Part shown: one piece after another, positions 17,201-24,654 of the stretch | Layout: each line of letters begins with the position of its first letter | Numbering within the stretch: position 1 is the stretch's first letter | Origin: Corynebacterium aurimucosum | Lineage (GTDB): Bacteria > Actinomycetota > Actinomycetes > Mycobacteriales > Mycobacteriaceae | Length of the DNA stretch: 64,000 nucleotides | Assembly (NCBI RefSeq): GCF_030408555.1 | Contig: NZ_CP047048.1 | Span: 1,984,001-2,048,000 of the forward strand | Direction of reading: 5' to 3' | The notes under the pieces: generated by a model | The model's input: the letters and a program-made list of their open reading frames with translations, nothing else | Told to the model about the DNA's origin: nothing | Databases searched by the model: none | Program-made: the position numbers and the translations under genes

Positions 17201-20200
17201 CAGCAATCTGTGCGGGCTGCTGGGACATGCGTCCCGCGCCACCAGCCGCAAGATAGCGGTGAGAGGCTACGACCGCACCGTCCGCGAAGCGCTGCGAACC
17301 GCCAGACCCTGTAGTGGTTCCATGCGTGCGGGTGAAAATGTTGACGACCTTATCCTTAAGGCCGCGCAACATCCGACTAACTGAGCTAATACCCTCCTCA
17401 GCAGGCTTGGTATTAACGTCGATAGTTGGCTTGGTCTTCTGGTTGTTGAGGTCTGCAAGCTTAACCTTGGAGTCTTCGACGCCAGCGTCAAGCAGCATCT
17501 TGTCCAGGTCAGCCGTCGGGGTAGAAACCTCACGCGCCAACGCCTGCAGCTCACCAACAGAGACATCCTTGCCCTGCAGCAATTTGTCAATAATTAGGTC
17601 AGTCTCAGGGGAAACTTCCAGCTCGTCCAACTCGCGGCCAAGCTGCTTAGCTTCATCCGCACCCAGGGCAAACATCGTGGTGTCAAGACCAGCCGTAGCC
17701 TCAGCGTGAAGGTCCTGTATTTCCTTGACCTTCTCGCCAAGGTTATCGAGGTCCGCCGCATCCACATCAGCGGTAGCCGTAATCTCAAATTGTCCGTTGT
17801 CGAGGTACTCGACCTTATAGCCGATATCCTCGAGGACGGCAGCAACCGCCGGGTCCGGTGGCTCGATTTGGACAGACTGGCCTTCCCCAAGGCGTGACAG
17901 GCCAAGTTCTATCGCCTTAACCTGTTCCTCAACAGTCTGCGCACCCTCCATCTCTAGCGGCAATGCGAAGATTTCACGGGTCAGACCGTAGGCCTGCATC
18001 ACATTCTGGAACTGCTCATCAGTCAGCCCCAGGGCTTCCTGCAGAGCGGTGAGGTTATCGGCCTGCTGGTCGAAAATCTCATCTACAGAAACGCCGTTAG
18101 AAGCCGCCTCCTTCATTGTCTGCGCAATGTCAGAAATAGTACGGACAGCCTCTTTACCGGCCTCAGTCGTGGCGTCGATAGTGTTATCCGGGTCAAGTTC
18201 AACCGGCCCAACCTCAGCCAGCTTCCCGGCCATCTCCGCAATGGCTTCGGTCGTCTCCTGGACGTCCTCAACCAGCTTCGCCTGCGCCTCATCATGCGAC
18301 AAAGCCCCACCAGTGAGCTTATCCATGATGTCATTCAGCGCCGCCAGCTTATCCTGAGCCGTAGACGATTCATCCGCCAGCACACCCATGGCGTTAGAAA
18401 CGCCGGTAATCACTGGGTCAAGGTTTCGTGCAGCATCAATAGACTGCTGGATGTTATCTCGCGCCTCAGCAAGCTGGTCAGCTGCCATCTGCGAGGCGTC
18501 ACCGCCCTGGCGTAGGGAAGCAATCAGCTTGTCATACTCCGGGCCACCCTCAGCGACAACCCGGTTAAGGTCCTCCATCGGGATTTTGAGCTCGCCGGCA
18601 GACTTCTCAATCGCCTCATAAGCGTCCTTAGCCTGGTTTACCTCGTTGGCGTATGCGCGCCAATCAGCAGACCAATGGCCCTGCTGCCACCACGACAAAT
18701 CCGGGGCGGAAATAGTGTTAAACCAACCCGAATACTCCTGTGCAAACGTCTTCATCTGCACAAGGTCCTTGTTCACAATGGCAGCAGCATCGCTCAGCTG
18801 CGCATCAGAAAGCGCCGCACTTGTACCAGCCAAAGACACATTCAACTGGTCCTGGGCAGTAGCAGCCTCACGCGTAGCCTTCGCGTACGCATCCTGGACA
18901 GTCTTCGCCTTCCGGTTAGCCGACGCAACAGCACCCACAGCAGCCGTAGCCCCCATGAACGCCAAGCCCCACGGGCCACCAAACAGCGACATGACACTAC
19001 CCGCGGCGGACTTCAAACCCGCGAAACCAGCAGCACCAACGCCCTTAACCACGCTGGACATTCGCTTAACCGAACCGGAAACACTACGCGTGGACTGGCC
19101 CACACTAGTGCTCATCTCCGCCATAGCCTCAGCAGCGCCACTAGCCATGTCCTGAGCCGGTCCCGTCGCCTGGTCATAGGCGCGGGCCATGGAGGCAACG
19201 ACCTTGTTATTCGACGTCGCTGCATACTGGACCGTCGCACCGAAAGTGGAAATCTCCCGGCCAGTGGCCTCATAGTAGGCCTTAAGGTCCTTAACACCCT
19301 CACCCATCGTCTTCAACGACGACACGTGCGGATTAACCATGCCGGTAATCTTGCTAATCAGATTCGGGATGGTCTTAAACCCAGCCCACGCACCAACAGC
19401 AGCAGTCACCAAAGCCGGATGCTGCGCAAGGAAATCAGCAACCGAACCCAAAGGCCCAGCGACCGCCTCCAACGCAGACCCCGCAACCGTCAGAACGTTT
19501 ACAAAATTCTGCCACAGGCCCAAACCCAACGACGCCGACGCCCGCCCAAACGTCTGAACCAAACTACCAATAACCGGCAAAAGACGCTGGCCAGTAGACC
19601 ACAACTGAGAAAACGCGGTTTGCGTCGCACTCAAAACAGACTGCAGCTGCGCGTTCTTACCCAACGCTGCAATCTCAGAACCAAAATCCTTAATAGCGGG
19701 AACAGCACGGTTCTGCAGCCAAGCCCCAAAACTATCCATGACAGGCCCGAGGCGTTCATCCAGCCCATCCAGGGCCTTAGTGACAGCACCAAACCCATCT
19801 TTAGACAGTTCAAAGAACGGGGCAAGGACAGTCGCACCAACACGCCCAGCAGCAGCACCCATGTTCGCAACCGCGCCGGAGAACGTGTCACCCATCTCAA
19901 GGGCCGCGCCACCCATACCCTCACGCATGGCCTTCTCGAACGTGGCAAAATCCACCTCGCCAGCGGATACCATGTCAGAGACCTCAGCCGAGGTGACCCC
20001 AAGCTCCTTAGACAGCAGCTGCAGCACCGGGATACCCGAGGACATGAGCTGCAGCATGTCATCGCCCTGGAGCTTGCCACGCGCCGCAACGGAGCCGAAA
20101 ATAAGGCCCACGTCTTCCATGGAGCGACCGGAAATAGCCGCGGTATCACCCACGGTCTTCAAAGTTTGCTCAAGCTGCTGCCCCGGCTCAATACCAGCAG

Positions 20201-20582
20201 CAACCATCTGCGCCGACACACTCGCAGCTTCACCAAGACCATGAGCAGTACCCTTAACCGCGGCCAAGGCGTTATCCATGATGCCGGAAACCTGCTGCGC
20301 CGAGCTACCCAGACCAGACAGCTTCGACTGCGCCCCCTCAATGGCCTGCAGGCGCCCGAAGCCCTTAGTCAGGCCAGCGGCAATAAAGCCTCCCGCGGTC
20401 GTGCCGATACCGATAGCGGAAGCTTTCAGAGTCTTGTTGATACCACTGGAGAGCTTCGCGCCCATCGTCTTGCCAGACTTCTCCGCGACTGGGCTTGTCG
20501 CCCCCAGCGCCTCGGCAATACCGGGGGAGATTTTGCTTACTTCTGGCAGGATGCTCACGTACCCGACACCGAGTTCTGCCAT
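14262..20582 (-). CDS. Tape measure protein with internal NlpC/P60-like hydrolase domain
   Basis: A 2106-aa protein that sets tail length and is ejected with the DNA. Residues ~1-600 show the TMP core with GAAAGRVGATVLAPFFELSK and alternating hydrophobic segments (VGAWAGFKTIPNLI, WGLAFMGATAAVGAV). A peptidase-like block lies at ~1220-1330: GAPYVFGGSNWGDCSS supplies a candidate catalytic Cys and GGHTSGTIHFGDGHS a candidate His, as in NlpC/P60 domains found in other phage tape measures. Residues ~1400-1700 are long coiled coils, and a Gly/Ala-rich hydrophobic stretch (~1850) precedes the end. The hydrolase would open peptidoglycan during DNA entry (inference). The start follows AAAGGCGGTCTGAC. 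Confidence 0.9.
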   Translation of the reverse strand: MAELGVGYVSILPEVSKISPGIAEALGATSPVAEKSGKTMGAKLSSGINKTLKASAIGIGTTAGGFIAAGLTKGFGRLQAIEGAQSKLSGLGSSAQQVSGIMDNALAAVKGTAHGLGEAASVSAQMVAAGIEPGQQLEQTLKTVGDTAAISGRSMEDVGLIFGSVAARGKLQGDDMLQLMSSGIPVLQLLSKELGVTSAEVSDMVSAGEVDFATFEKAMREGMGGAALEMGDTFSGAVANMGAAAGRVGATVLAPFFELSKDGFGAVTKALDGLDERLGPVMDSFGAWLQNRAVPAIKDFGSEIAALGKNAQLQSVLSATQTAFSQLWSTGQRLLPVIGSLVQTFGRASASLGLGLWQNFVNVLTVAGSALEAVAGPLGSVADFLAQHPALVTAAVGAWAGFKTIPNLISKITGMVNPHVSSLKTMGEGVKDLKAYYEATGREISTFGATVQYAATSNNKVVASMARAYDQATGPAQDMASGAAEAMAEMSTSVGQSTRSVSGSVKRMSSVVKGVGAAGFAGLKSAAGSVMSLFGGPWGLAFMGATAAVGAVASANRKAKTVQDAYAKATREAATAQDQLNVSLAGTSAALSDAQLSDAAAIVNKDLVQMKTFAQEYSGWFNTISAPDLSWWQQGHWSADWRAYANEVNQAKDAYEAIEKSAGELKIPMEDLNRVVAEGGPEYDKLIASLRQGGDASQMAADQLAEARDNIQQSIDAARNLDPVITGVSNAMGVLADESSTAQDKLAALNDIMDKLTGGALSHDEAQAKLVEDVQETTEAIAEMAGKLAEVGPVELDPDNTIDATTEAGKEAVRTISDIAQTMKEAASNGVSVDEIFDQQADNLTALQEALGLTDEQFQNVMQAYGLTREIFALPLEMEGAQTVEEQVKAIELGLSRLGEGQSVQIEPPDPAVAAVLEDIGYKVEYLDNGQFEITATADVDAADLDNLGEKVKEIQDLHAEATAGLDTTMFALGADEAKQLGRELDELEVSPETDLIIDKLLQGKDVSVGELQALAREVSTPTADLDKMLLDAGVEDSKVKLADLNNQKTKPTIDVNTKPAEEGISSVSRMLRGLKDKVVNIFTRTHGTTTGSGGSQRFADGAVVASHRYLAAGGAGRMSQQPAQIAAGGRWITWAEDETQGESFIPHAPSKRKRSTQILAETANIFGLGLVDSGGNQIRRDGTSVAPTSRSYMADGGVSPDQLLRYFKGERVNGQQASRSLQGAPYVFGGSNWGDCSSTQGQGALFAVGEQADRGRFMSTADEKVRLASIGFSPGLGSGPRYAIGWYNGGVGGGHTSGTIHFGDGHSVNVEMGGGAGGQGKIGGAAAGAAHPQYAEHAHLPLGVELSADIQDLESGDIESTSVDGYTTKSGKTVSWGKAQEYYDMALEFQKRTRVHDRGGIMKDGRIAINMSGRDERILSPMETVAYERSLDVLPRFAAQFNSAVDKFVVQADAAQLQAASYGRHFGGDYLASAEIVRDAEQGLLDTRRAIADENDEVVEREEALAEAKKELAKVEKEGGGLTTAQKRKLADAEENLAKARKDGKPDKIADAEKKLARAREDVDEALQKSQDKNAKAVAAAQKKVNKAEDALADAREQTADQSDRLIAAERAVAAARYKAAGDMAESIFESVSKGFMSISGFFDEMERLAEIVERTRQEVSKLEMQQQTNAIERLRSLAELQLREQDVARARARGALSVAEAEADLEEARNAAARMGSTSIEAMSGAMDRFRTTGIFAVEEVAESVVENTAEVKAAEWGVKVARAQAALDEFEATRQQAIAQLKVAQATLTQTAAAELLTLQTQQLQQQAANLYGMTANQASGAARGFGGVGKVTGGIGKIIGGVLAGIAGFAAGGPLGALAGAGLALGGLKDTVQGSIDIHQNKKEMGEAWKNLDAGSKAGIVLGSAGGAALGIAGGALSGQYGTEMATAGAELGAQFTEATIGSLQYGIAGRIDKLKRDSEDQTAALQRKTDRDQLALDMLKAQNEVGYITKKDVLESNLEYAKLQQQLATAQSEGVIKALEQASKVEQDRANKAHVEQMGIISDTNKHLQELVTLTRNDKGANSETGKQLAAAVGGINKLLLSLSTRPLSTADGNRFAEARI

Positions 20583-20610
20583 GTCAGACCGCCTTTCTTG
20601 GGCATGAGAA

Positions 20611-20636
20611 AACCCCTAGAGGAATCCTCTAGGGGT
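20611..20636 (-). terminator. Terminator between HNH gene and tape measure
   Basis: AACCCCTAGAG and CTCTAGGGGTT form a perfect 11-bp stem with a 5-nt loop, followed on the minus strand by TTTTC. It is symmetric and could work on either strand. It separates the inserted HNH gene from the tape measure gene. Confidence 0.7.
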
Positions 20637-20653
20637 TGATTTATGATGTGTTG

Positions 20654-21418
20654 CTATGCCGGTTCGTAGTCTGCCCGCGCCTGCTTAGTCAGGTTGCATC
20701 TCAGATGGGCGAGTTGGAGATTTGTTTCATCGTGTGTTCCTCCTAGAGCTACTGGGATGATGTGGTCGACGCTGCCGGATTCCGGGTCGGGGTGTCGTAG
20801 TTCAAGATTGACGAGTTCCCCACATATTCCGCACTGGGCTCCGTCGCGGCGAGCAAGATAGCCGGGTGAAGATTTATGACGTCGCTCTCGGCTACGTCGG
20901 CATCGGTCGCAAAGTTTCTTATCCCCGCGCTGATGAAGTCTGTCCTTACGGTTACGCACGAAAAGCTTTCCACACATGACGCATTCAAAGTCGAGCGAGG
21001 GGACGATACCGGAGTACGTAGAATCAATCCTCTGGCACTTGTTCGAGCAGTGCTTCCTTCGACCGTGCCCACCTTCGAACTCGGCGCCACACACCACGCA
21101 GGTATAGCTGTCAGATTTCAGCGCCCATTCGGTTTTCCCGACAGGCGCACCGTTCCTTCTGACTAACGCTTTGTGTCGTGCGCAGTAACCATCCTTTGAG
21201 CGTTTCGGTTCATCACACTCGGCGACCTTGCATCGCGGGCGGCATCCGGGGCCGCAGTAGGACCTGAGTCCTCGCTCGACAGGGAGTACACCCCCACAGC
21301 CGATACATCTCCGAAATGGGGTTCCCGTTTTGCGCCACCTTTGGTAGTGCGTATGACAGTAAGTCCTGCTGTGCGCCGACTTGTCGCAGTTCGGCACACT
21401 ACATATAGAATTGGGCAT
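20654..21418 (-). CDS. HNH endonuclease with zinc-finger array
   Basis: A 254-aa free-standing endonuclease. The C-terminus holds the HNH core: CGICGELVNLELRH, DHIIPVALGGTHDETNLQL and a last His with RCN. The N-terminal 180 residues are a string of small zinc-binding units (CSVPNC...YCHTHYQRW, CIGCGG, CKVAEC...YCARHKALV, CVVCGAEF...HCSNKC, CVMCGKLF). The first and third units share the C-x4-C-x9-C-x2-H pattern found at the start of the HNH gene near attR. It sits between tail chaperones and tape measure, a spot where siphophages normally have no gene, and is flanked by hairpins, as expected for a homing insertion. Confidence 0.85.
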   Translation of the reverse strand: MPNSICSVPNCDKSAHSRTYCHTHYQRWRKTGTPFRRCIGCGGVLPVERGLRSYCGPGCRPRCKVAECDEPKRSKDGYCARHKALVRRNGAPVGKTEWALKSDSYTCVVCGAEFEGGHGRRKHCSNKCQRIDSTYSGIVPSLDFECVMCGKLFVRNRKDRLHQRGDKKLCDRCRRSRERRHKSSPGYLARRDGAQCGICGELVNLELRHPDPESGSVDHIIPVALGGTHDETNLQLAHLRCNLTKQARADYEPA

Positions 21419-21452
21419 TAGCCCCTCCTAGCGCTCTCTAGTGAGTGGGTTA

Positions 21453-21486
21453 GGTTCGCTTCGAAGTTGGCGCTTCTAGGCGAACC
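21453..21486. repeat. Hairpin upstream of the tail-module HNH gene
   Basis: GGTTCGC (21453-21459) and GCGAACC (21480-21486) form a perfect 7-bp stem, with GAAG/CTTC pairing further in. It lies in the 119-bp gap between tail chaperone stop and HNH start. There is no T-run, so a terminator is unlikely. Confidence 0.6.
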
Positions 21487-21537
21487 GTTCTTGTCTATTT
21501 TACCACTTTTCGCAGCTCAAAAGACTAACCTGCCTTC

Positions 21538-21998
21538 TTACGTTGCTTTTTGTTCTTTAGCCCTCACCGCAGCCCTAATTTCGGCAGCAGACTTCTTCCG
21601 TCCTCGACGCTTTTCCTTTTGCTTCTCCGCCGCCTTCTCTTTGCCCTCCGTGTCCTTCAGTTGGGTTAGGACACCGGATAGGAGGCCCTGCTCGGGAAGG
21701 TTCTCCACTGGGACGTGGTTCAGCAGCAGTAGAGTGTTCTGTAAGGAATCATGGACAGCGCCCAGCATCTGCACCTGTGGCGTCATCCACGTCTCCAGGC
21801 GTGCCCGCTCAGGGTGCAGCGTTCGCCGGAAATTAGACGTGAGCGGCAAGTGCATAATCACACCGCGCAAATCTGCCCAGGTATAGGTGATACCAAGCTG
21901 TGACCATGGCATACCGCGCTCAAAAAGGTCGGCGCGTAAAGCGTCGAGTAGGCCCTCTTTTTCGGTTATGAATCGGTAGAGGGCGAGGATTCCCCCAC
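21538..21998 (-). CDS. Tail assembly chaperone, frameshift extension (gpT-like)
   Basis: This frame is open well upstream of its first ATG (21912), reading GILALYRFITEKEGLLDALR before it, and overlaps the end of the previous gene. In siphophages the second chaperone (lambda gpT equivalent) is made as a C-terminal extension of the first by a -1 ribosomal frameshift, and frames here have exactly that relation. A GGGGGAA run at 21990-21996 in the overlap is the best slip site. The C-terminus is strongly basic (KEKRRGRKKSAAEIRAAVRA). The fusion would bind the tape measure and recruit tail-tube subunits. Confidence 0.75.
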
Positions 21999-22298
21999 CT
22001 TCATCCCAGATTCCTTCTGCCAGTACTCGTCGATTTCAGTGAGCTGGCGTGCCCACAGCGCGGAGATAGCGGCCTTCTCCTGCTTCTCGGTTGCGAAGTT
22101 CAGGAGCAGGGTGCGTAGAGCCTCAGCCCCATTGGTGTGAGCCTTAGGGTTCTTCTCAAGCGCCTTGTTAATCGCGTCAACTCGCTTCGGCGGGAAACAA
22201 TCCAGCGGCGGGAGGCTAAGCGTGACAGAGCCTTCCCCATCAGCTGCTGGGATGACTACCTCAATGTTGTCGAAAGTGGTGGATACGGTGAATGCCAT
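21966..22298 (-). CDS. Tail assembly chaperone (gpG-like)
   Basis: A 110-aa acidic helical protein between the major tail protein and the tape measure, the standard place of the G/GT chaperone pair. It begins AFTVSTTFDNIEVVIPAADG and contains FPPKRVDAINKALEKNPK, then LRTLLLNFATEKQEKAAISA. The zero-frame product ends shortly after the GGGGGAA slip site (VGESSPSTDS-stop). It is expected in large excess over the frameshifted form and absent from the virion. Confidence 0.8.
   Translation of the reverse strand: MAFTVSTTFDNIEVVIPAADGEGSVTLSLPPLDCFPPKRVDAINKALEKNPKAHTNGAEALRTLLLNFATEKQEKAAISALWARQLTEIDEYWQKESGMKVGESSPSTDS
21990..21996 (-). other. Candidate -1 frameshift site in tail chaperone genes
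   Basis: In zero frame the site reads GTG GGG GAA. Slipping back one base re-pairs the Gly tRNA perfectly (GGG to GGG) and continues into the open -1 frame (GGA ATC CTC), which runs into the second chaperone. Confidence 0.65.
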
Positions 22299-22472
22299 GG
22301 TTGGACCAAGCCTTTCAATACGTGGGGGACCGGGCCGAAAGTAAGAATTGAGCCCACCCGGAAAATCAAGGGCAGGCCCGGTCCAAAAGGGAAAAGATTC
22401 CCTCGATTAACCGGATGAGAAATGGGAGCAGAATTGCGTAACCCCTGCTGCTCCGCCCAGGGGAATCAAGGG
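22299..22472 (-). promoter_or_regulatory. Non-coding gap with long-arm inverted repeat before tail chaperone
   Basis: No gene is visible. GGACCGGGCC (22327-22336) and GGCCCGGTCC (22375-22384) are perfect 10-bp inverted arms around a 38-nt loop. The same ten bases occur once more at about 23129-23138, ~40 nt before the major tail protein start. The segment also has a smaller GC hairpin near 22440-22465. It may attenuate or stabilise the transcript between the abundant major tail protein and the chaperones. Confidence 0.45.
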
Positions 22473-23108
22473 CTAGCCCTCAGAGCCAGCGCTTTCAGTG
22501 CCAGCGTTAGCCTCAGCATCAGCCGGGGTGCCGTCGTCGCGGTACTCAGTGACGTACGCGTACTGACGCTTAGGGTCAGTGCTCTTAAACGCGGTAATTG
22601 TCACGTTGTACTTGGTGGACGCGGAGTGAACGTCAGCGGTCTTCTCCACGCTGGTGATACGACCGCGCTCAATCACATAGGTCTTGGCCTTCTCGCCGTA
22701 CACGGCCTTAAGCACGTGAGAGAGGATCGGTAGACGCTTGGAGGTGTGGTAGATGGTGGTCTGCTTGCCATCGGAGTTGGTGGCCTTCTTGGTCTTGACG
22801 TTCTCAGCGCCAAACAGGGACTCCACAACCGCCTCGTTGTCCTCCTCCAGGAACGTGAGGGTGACGGTCTCGGAGTAGGAGGTCTGGAGGTCTACCCAGT
22901 CTTCGCCACCAAACATCTTCTCGGTGTTGGCCTCGCGCTGCGGGTTGACGTTGAAGCCGTCCTCACCGACTGCGCCGTGGTCCTTGAAAGCCGGGGCAAG
23001 TTCCTCAGTCGCGGACGTCGGGAGCTTGGTGCCCAGTGGGGCGTTGAAGTAGACGCCGCCATCAATCGGGGGTGCGCCAACGAATGCGTTGTTGATATTG
23101 ACAGCCAT
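22473..23108 (-). CDS. Major tail (tube) protein
   Basis: A 211-aa protein located directly before the chaperone pair, as tail-tube proteins are. It starts AVNINNAFVGAPPIDGGVYF and has the tube-protein pattern of an N-terminal head-side strand region, then the central DWVDLQTSYSETVTLTFLEE and a final KYNVTITAFKS strand, with a short acidic tail (DAEANAGTESAGSEG). Hexameric rings would stack on the tape measure. ATG at 23108 follows AAAGGAAGAACTGAC. Confidence 0.85.
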   Translation of the reverse strand: MAVNINNAFVGAPPIDGGVYFNAPLGTKLPTSATEELAPAFKDHGAVGEDGFNVNPQREANTEKMFGGEDWVDLQTSYSETVTLTFLEEDNEAVVESLFGAENVKTKKATNSDGKQTTIYHTSKRLPILSHVLKAVYGEKAKTYVIERGRITSVEKTADVHSASTKYNVTITAFKSTDPKRQYAYVTEYRDDGTPADAEANAGTESAGSEG

Positions 23109-23167
23109 CTGTCAGTTCTTCCTTTCAGAATCGTGGACCGGGCCTGAAAGAAAAAGGTCAGCAACAC

Positions 23168-23524
23168 CTACTGGGTGCGCTTAATCTGCAACTGTGCAGT
23201 GAATTGGAATCGGGAAAATCTACGGTCTGGGTCGTCGTAGCGCGTGAGGTTGTCATCCACAGAAGCCCAGGTGACCTGGTTGCTTCGGAATCTTCGCCAC
23301 GCTTCCCAGGCATCATCGGCTAGCTGTTCAGCAGCCGTTTCTGTGGGGGCGTAGCACTCCACCAGGAAGCGCGGAGCTTTGGTTGCCCAAGTGTCTGCCC
23401 CTCCCCCAATCCGGGAAACAATAACAAAGCGTTGCGGCTCGGGGTCAGGCATCCGTGTGGATACTCGCACCCCTAGGGCGTCTTTGAGCATTTTGACGGC
23501 AATAGCCTGTGTTGAAATACCCAT
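23168..23524 (-). CDS. Tail terminator protein
   Basis: A 118-aa protein just upstream of the major tail protein. It has the tail-completion pattern: N-terminal helix (IAVKMLKDALGVRVSTRMP), then a strand pair with RFLVECYAPTETAAEQLADDAW and a terminal beta strand (RFQFTAQLQIKRT), similar in layout to lambda gpU/HK97-type terminators. It would cap the finished tail for joining to the head. The start overlaps the previous stop by one base (TGATG). Confidence 0.7.
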   Translation of the reverse strand: MGISTQAIAVKMLKDALGVRVSTRMPDPEPQRFVIVSRIGGGADTWATKAPRFLVECYAPTETAAEQLADDAWEAWRRFRSNQVTWASVDDNLTRYDDPDRRFSRFQFTAQLQIKRTQ

Positions 23525-23751
23525 CAGCCCAGCACCCTCACCATGACGTTCTCACGATGGTCGCGGTGCTTGGCAGACCAGGTATCGGCGTACACAATGC
23601 CGCGAAAGCGGGATTTACCTTGCTGAGTGGAGAGCACAAACCCATCACCGCACCTGGCGGCAATGTCTTCCCCATGCTCAATGACGAGGCGTTTAGCCAC
23701 GCTCCCGCGCAAAAGCTCTTGAAGCCCGGCGCGGTTAGGTCGGTATTTCAT
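23524..23751 (-). CDS. Short head-tail joining protein (gp10-like)
   Basis: A 75-aa protein. I start at ATG 23751 (KYRPNRAGLQELLRG) because the longer frame has no homology-like character and overlaps two genes. The sequence LQELLRGSVAKRLVIEHGED followed by RFRGIVYADTWSAKHRD fits the small HK97-gp10-type neck proteins with an N-terminal helix and a closing beta strand (NVMVRVLG). Location between connector and tail terminator supports this. Confidence 0.65.
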   Translation of the reverse strand: MKYRPNRAGLQELLRGSVAKRLVIEHGEDIAARCGDGFVLSTQQGKSRFRGIVYADTWSAKHRDHRENVMVRVLG

Positions 23752-23932
23752 CGGCGTCACACCACCTAACGTGAGCCCAGCCAACAGGACTGTAAGCGGC
23801 CTTAATCTTTGTCTGCGCCTCATCTGCGAAGCAGATGAGAGACCCGCCATCAAACGACAAGGACGAAGTATGCACCTTGTCCACGTCGCCGCTAGGGCGT
23901 TCCACCCACAGCCAACTATTCGATGCCGGCAA
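23735..23932 (-). CDS. Small connector-region protein
   Basis: A 65-aa protein starting at TTG 23932, 8 nt after GGAGGT and overlapping the upstream gene by 17 nt. The frame is open further upstream, but that part lies inside the previous gene. It contains SLSFDGGSLICFADEAQTK and a Trp/Cys-rich end (WAHVRWCDADE). It belongs to the neck gene cluster by position; I cannot assign a family. Confidence 0.6.
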   Translation of the reverse strand: MPASNSWLWVERPSGDVDKVHTSSLSFDGGSLICFADEAQTKIKAAYSPVGWAHVRWCDADEIPT

Positions 23933-24272
23933 GATTAACCACCTCCAAACCCGGTGACCACCCAAACGGGTTGTGCTCATAGTTCTCTGGCTCGCCAACG
24001 ACTTCAAGGACGTCGCCCCGCTCAGGGAGGCGAACCGCATCGCCTACAAGAAAAGCCCCCGTAGGGGCGTACATCTCGATTTTCACGGTGCGCCGCTCAT
24101 GCCCGGCAAGTTTCGGCTCATCGGACTGTGGCACTGCCCAGCCCGCCACCAGGACCGGCTCAGCAGCCTCCACATCCTCAACGACGTCATTCCCCAGCTC
24201 GTCAACAGTCCCTATCCGCTCGCGGCGGATACGGACCACTGAATACCGAAGTGGAACATCGAGAGCCATCAC
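23916..24272 (-). CDS. Head-closure/neck protein
   Basis: A 118-aa beta-barrel-like protein (VPLRYSVVRIRRERIGTVD, VLVAGWAVPQSDEP, DAVRLPERGDVLEVVGEPENY). The strand pattern and the 'ERGDVLEVVGEPENY...' ending are typical of head-closure proteins (SPP1 gp16/HK97 gp7 class). It lies between the connector and the tail terminator. It overlaps the upstream gene by 4 nt. Confidence 0.65.
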   Translation of the reverse strand: MMALDVPLRYSVVRIRRERIGTVDELGNDVVEDVEAAEPVLVAGWAVPQSDEPKLAGHERRTVKIEMYAPTGAFLVGDAVRLPERGDVLEVVGEPENYEHNPFGWSPGLEVVNLAGIE

Positions 24273-24652
24273 CAGCTCACCGCCTCAACGGTGCGCATGC
24301 CACGAGACCGGTTCAGCTCATCATCCAGAGCTTTGTCCAGCATCTCCCGCTCTGCACGAGTAAGAAACATGTTGCCCTCACTGTTACGAAACGAAGATGA
24401 CTGCGAGAAAGCACCAGCGGTTTGTGACAAAGATTCCACATGGTCAGTGTTCTCCGACAAAAGCGCACGCTTCGCCATCGAGCACACGATAATCCGCAGA
24501 ACAGCAGAAAGCTTCTCTGACGGCTTATCCGGCAGGTCATACATGGCCTGCAGCCATACCGACGCATCCTCGAGAACGGCGTCCGCCTGGTCCCCATCGG
24601 GGGCAAGCGACCACCGTGCGCGCAGGTCGTCACCAGTTGCAAACGCCGCCAT
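24269..24652 (-). CDS. Head-tail connector (adaptor) protein
   Basis: A 127-aa all-helical protein directly after the major capsid gene, with FATGDDLRARWSLAPDG, DASVWLQAMYDLPDK and VLRIIVCSMAKRALLS. This is the pattern of Gp15/Gp19-type adaptors, which bind the portal. The C-terminal Ser-rich loop and FLTRAEREMLDKAL helix complete the fold. The start lies 2 nt after the capsid stop. Confidence 0.7.
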   Translation of the reverse strand: MAAFATGDDLRARWSLAPDGDQADAVLEDASVWLQAMYDLPDKPSEKLSAVLRIIVCSMAKRALLSENTDHVESLSQTAGAFSQSSSFRNSEGNMFLTRAEREMLDKALDDELNRSRGMRTVEAVSW

Positions 24653-24654
24653 GA

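Noticed and set aside
14427..20639. Long plus-strand frames opposite the tape measure gene (594 and 654 codons)
   Set aside because: Arg/Leu/His/Ser-rich shadow translations caused by third-position bias; they contradict gene order and strand.
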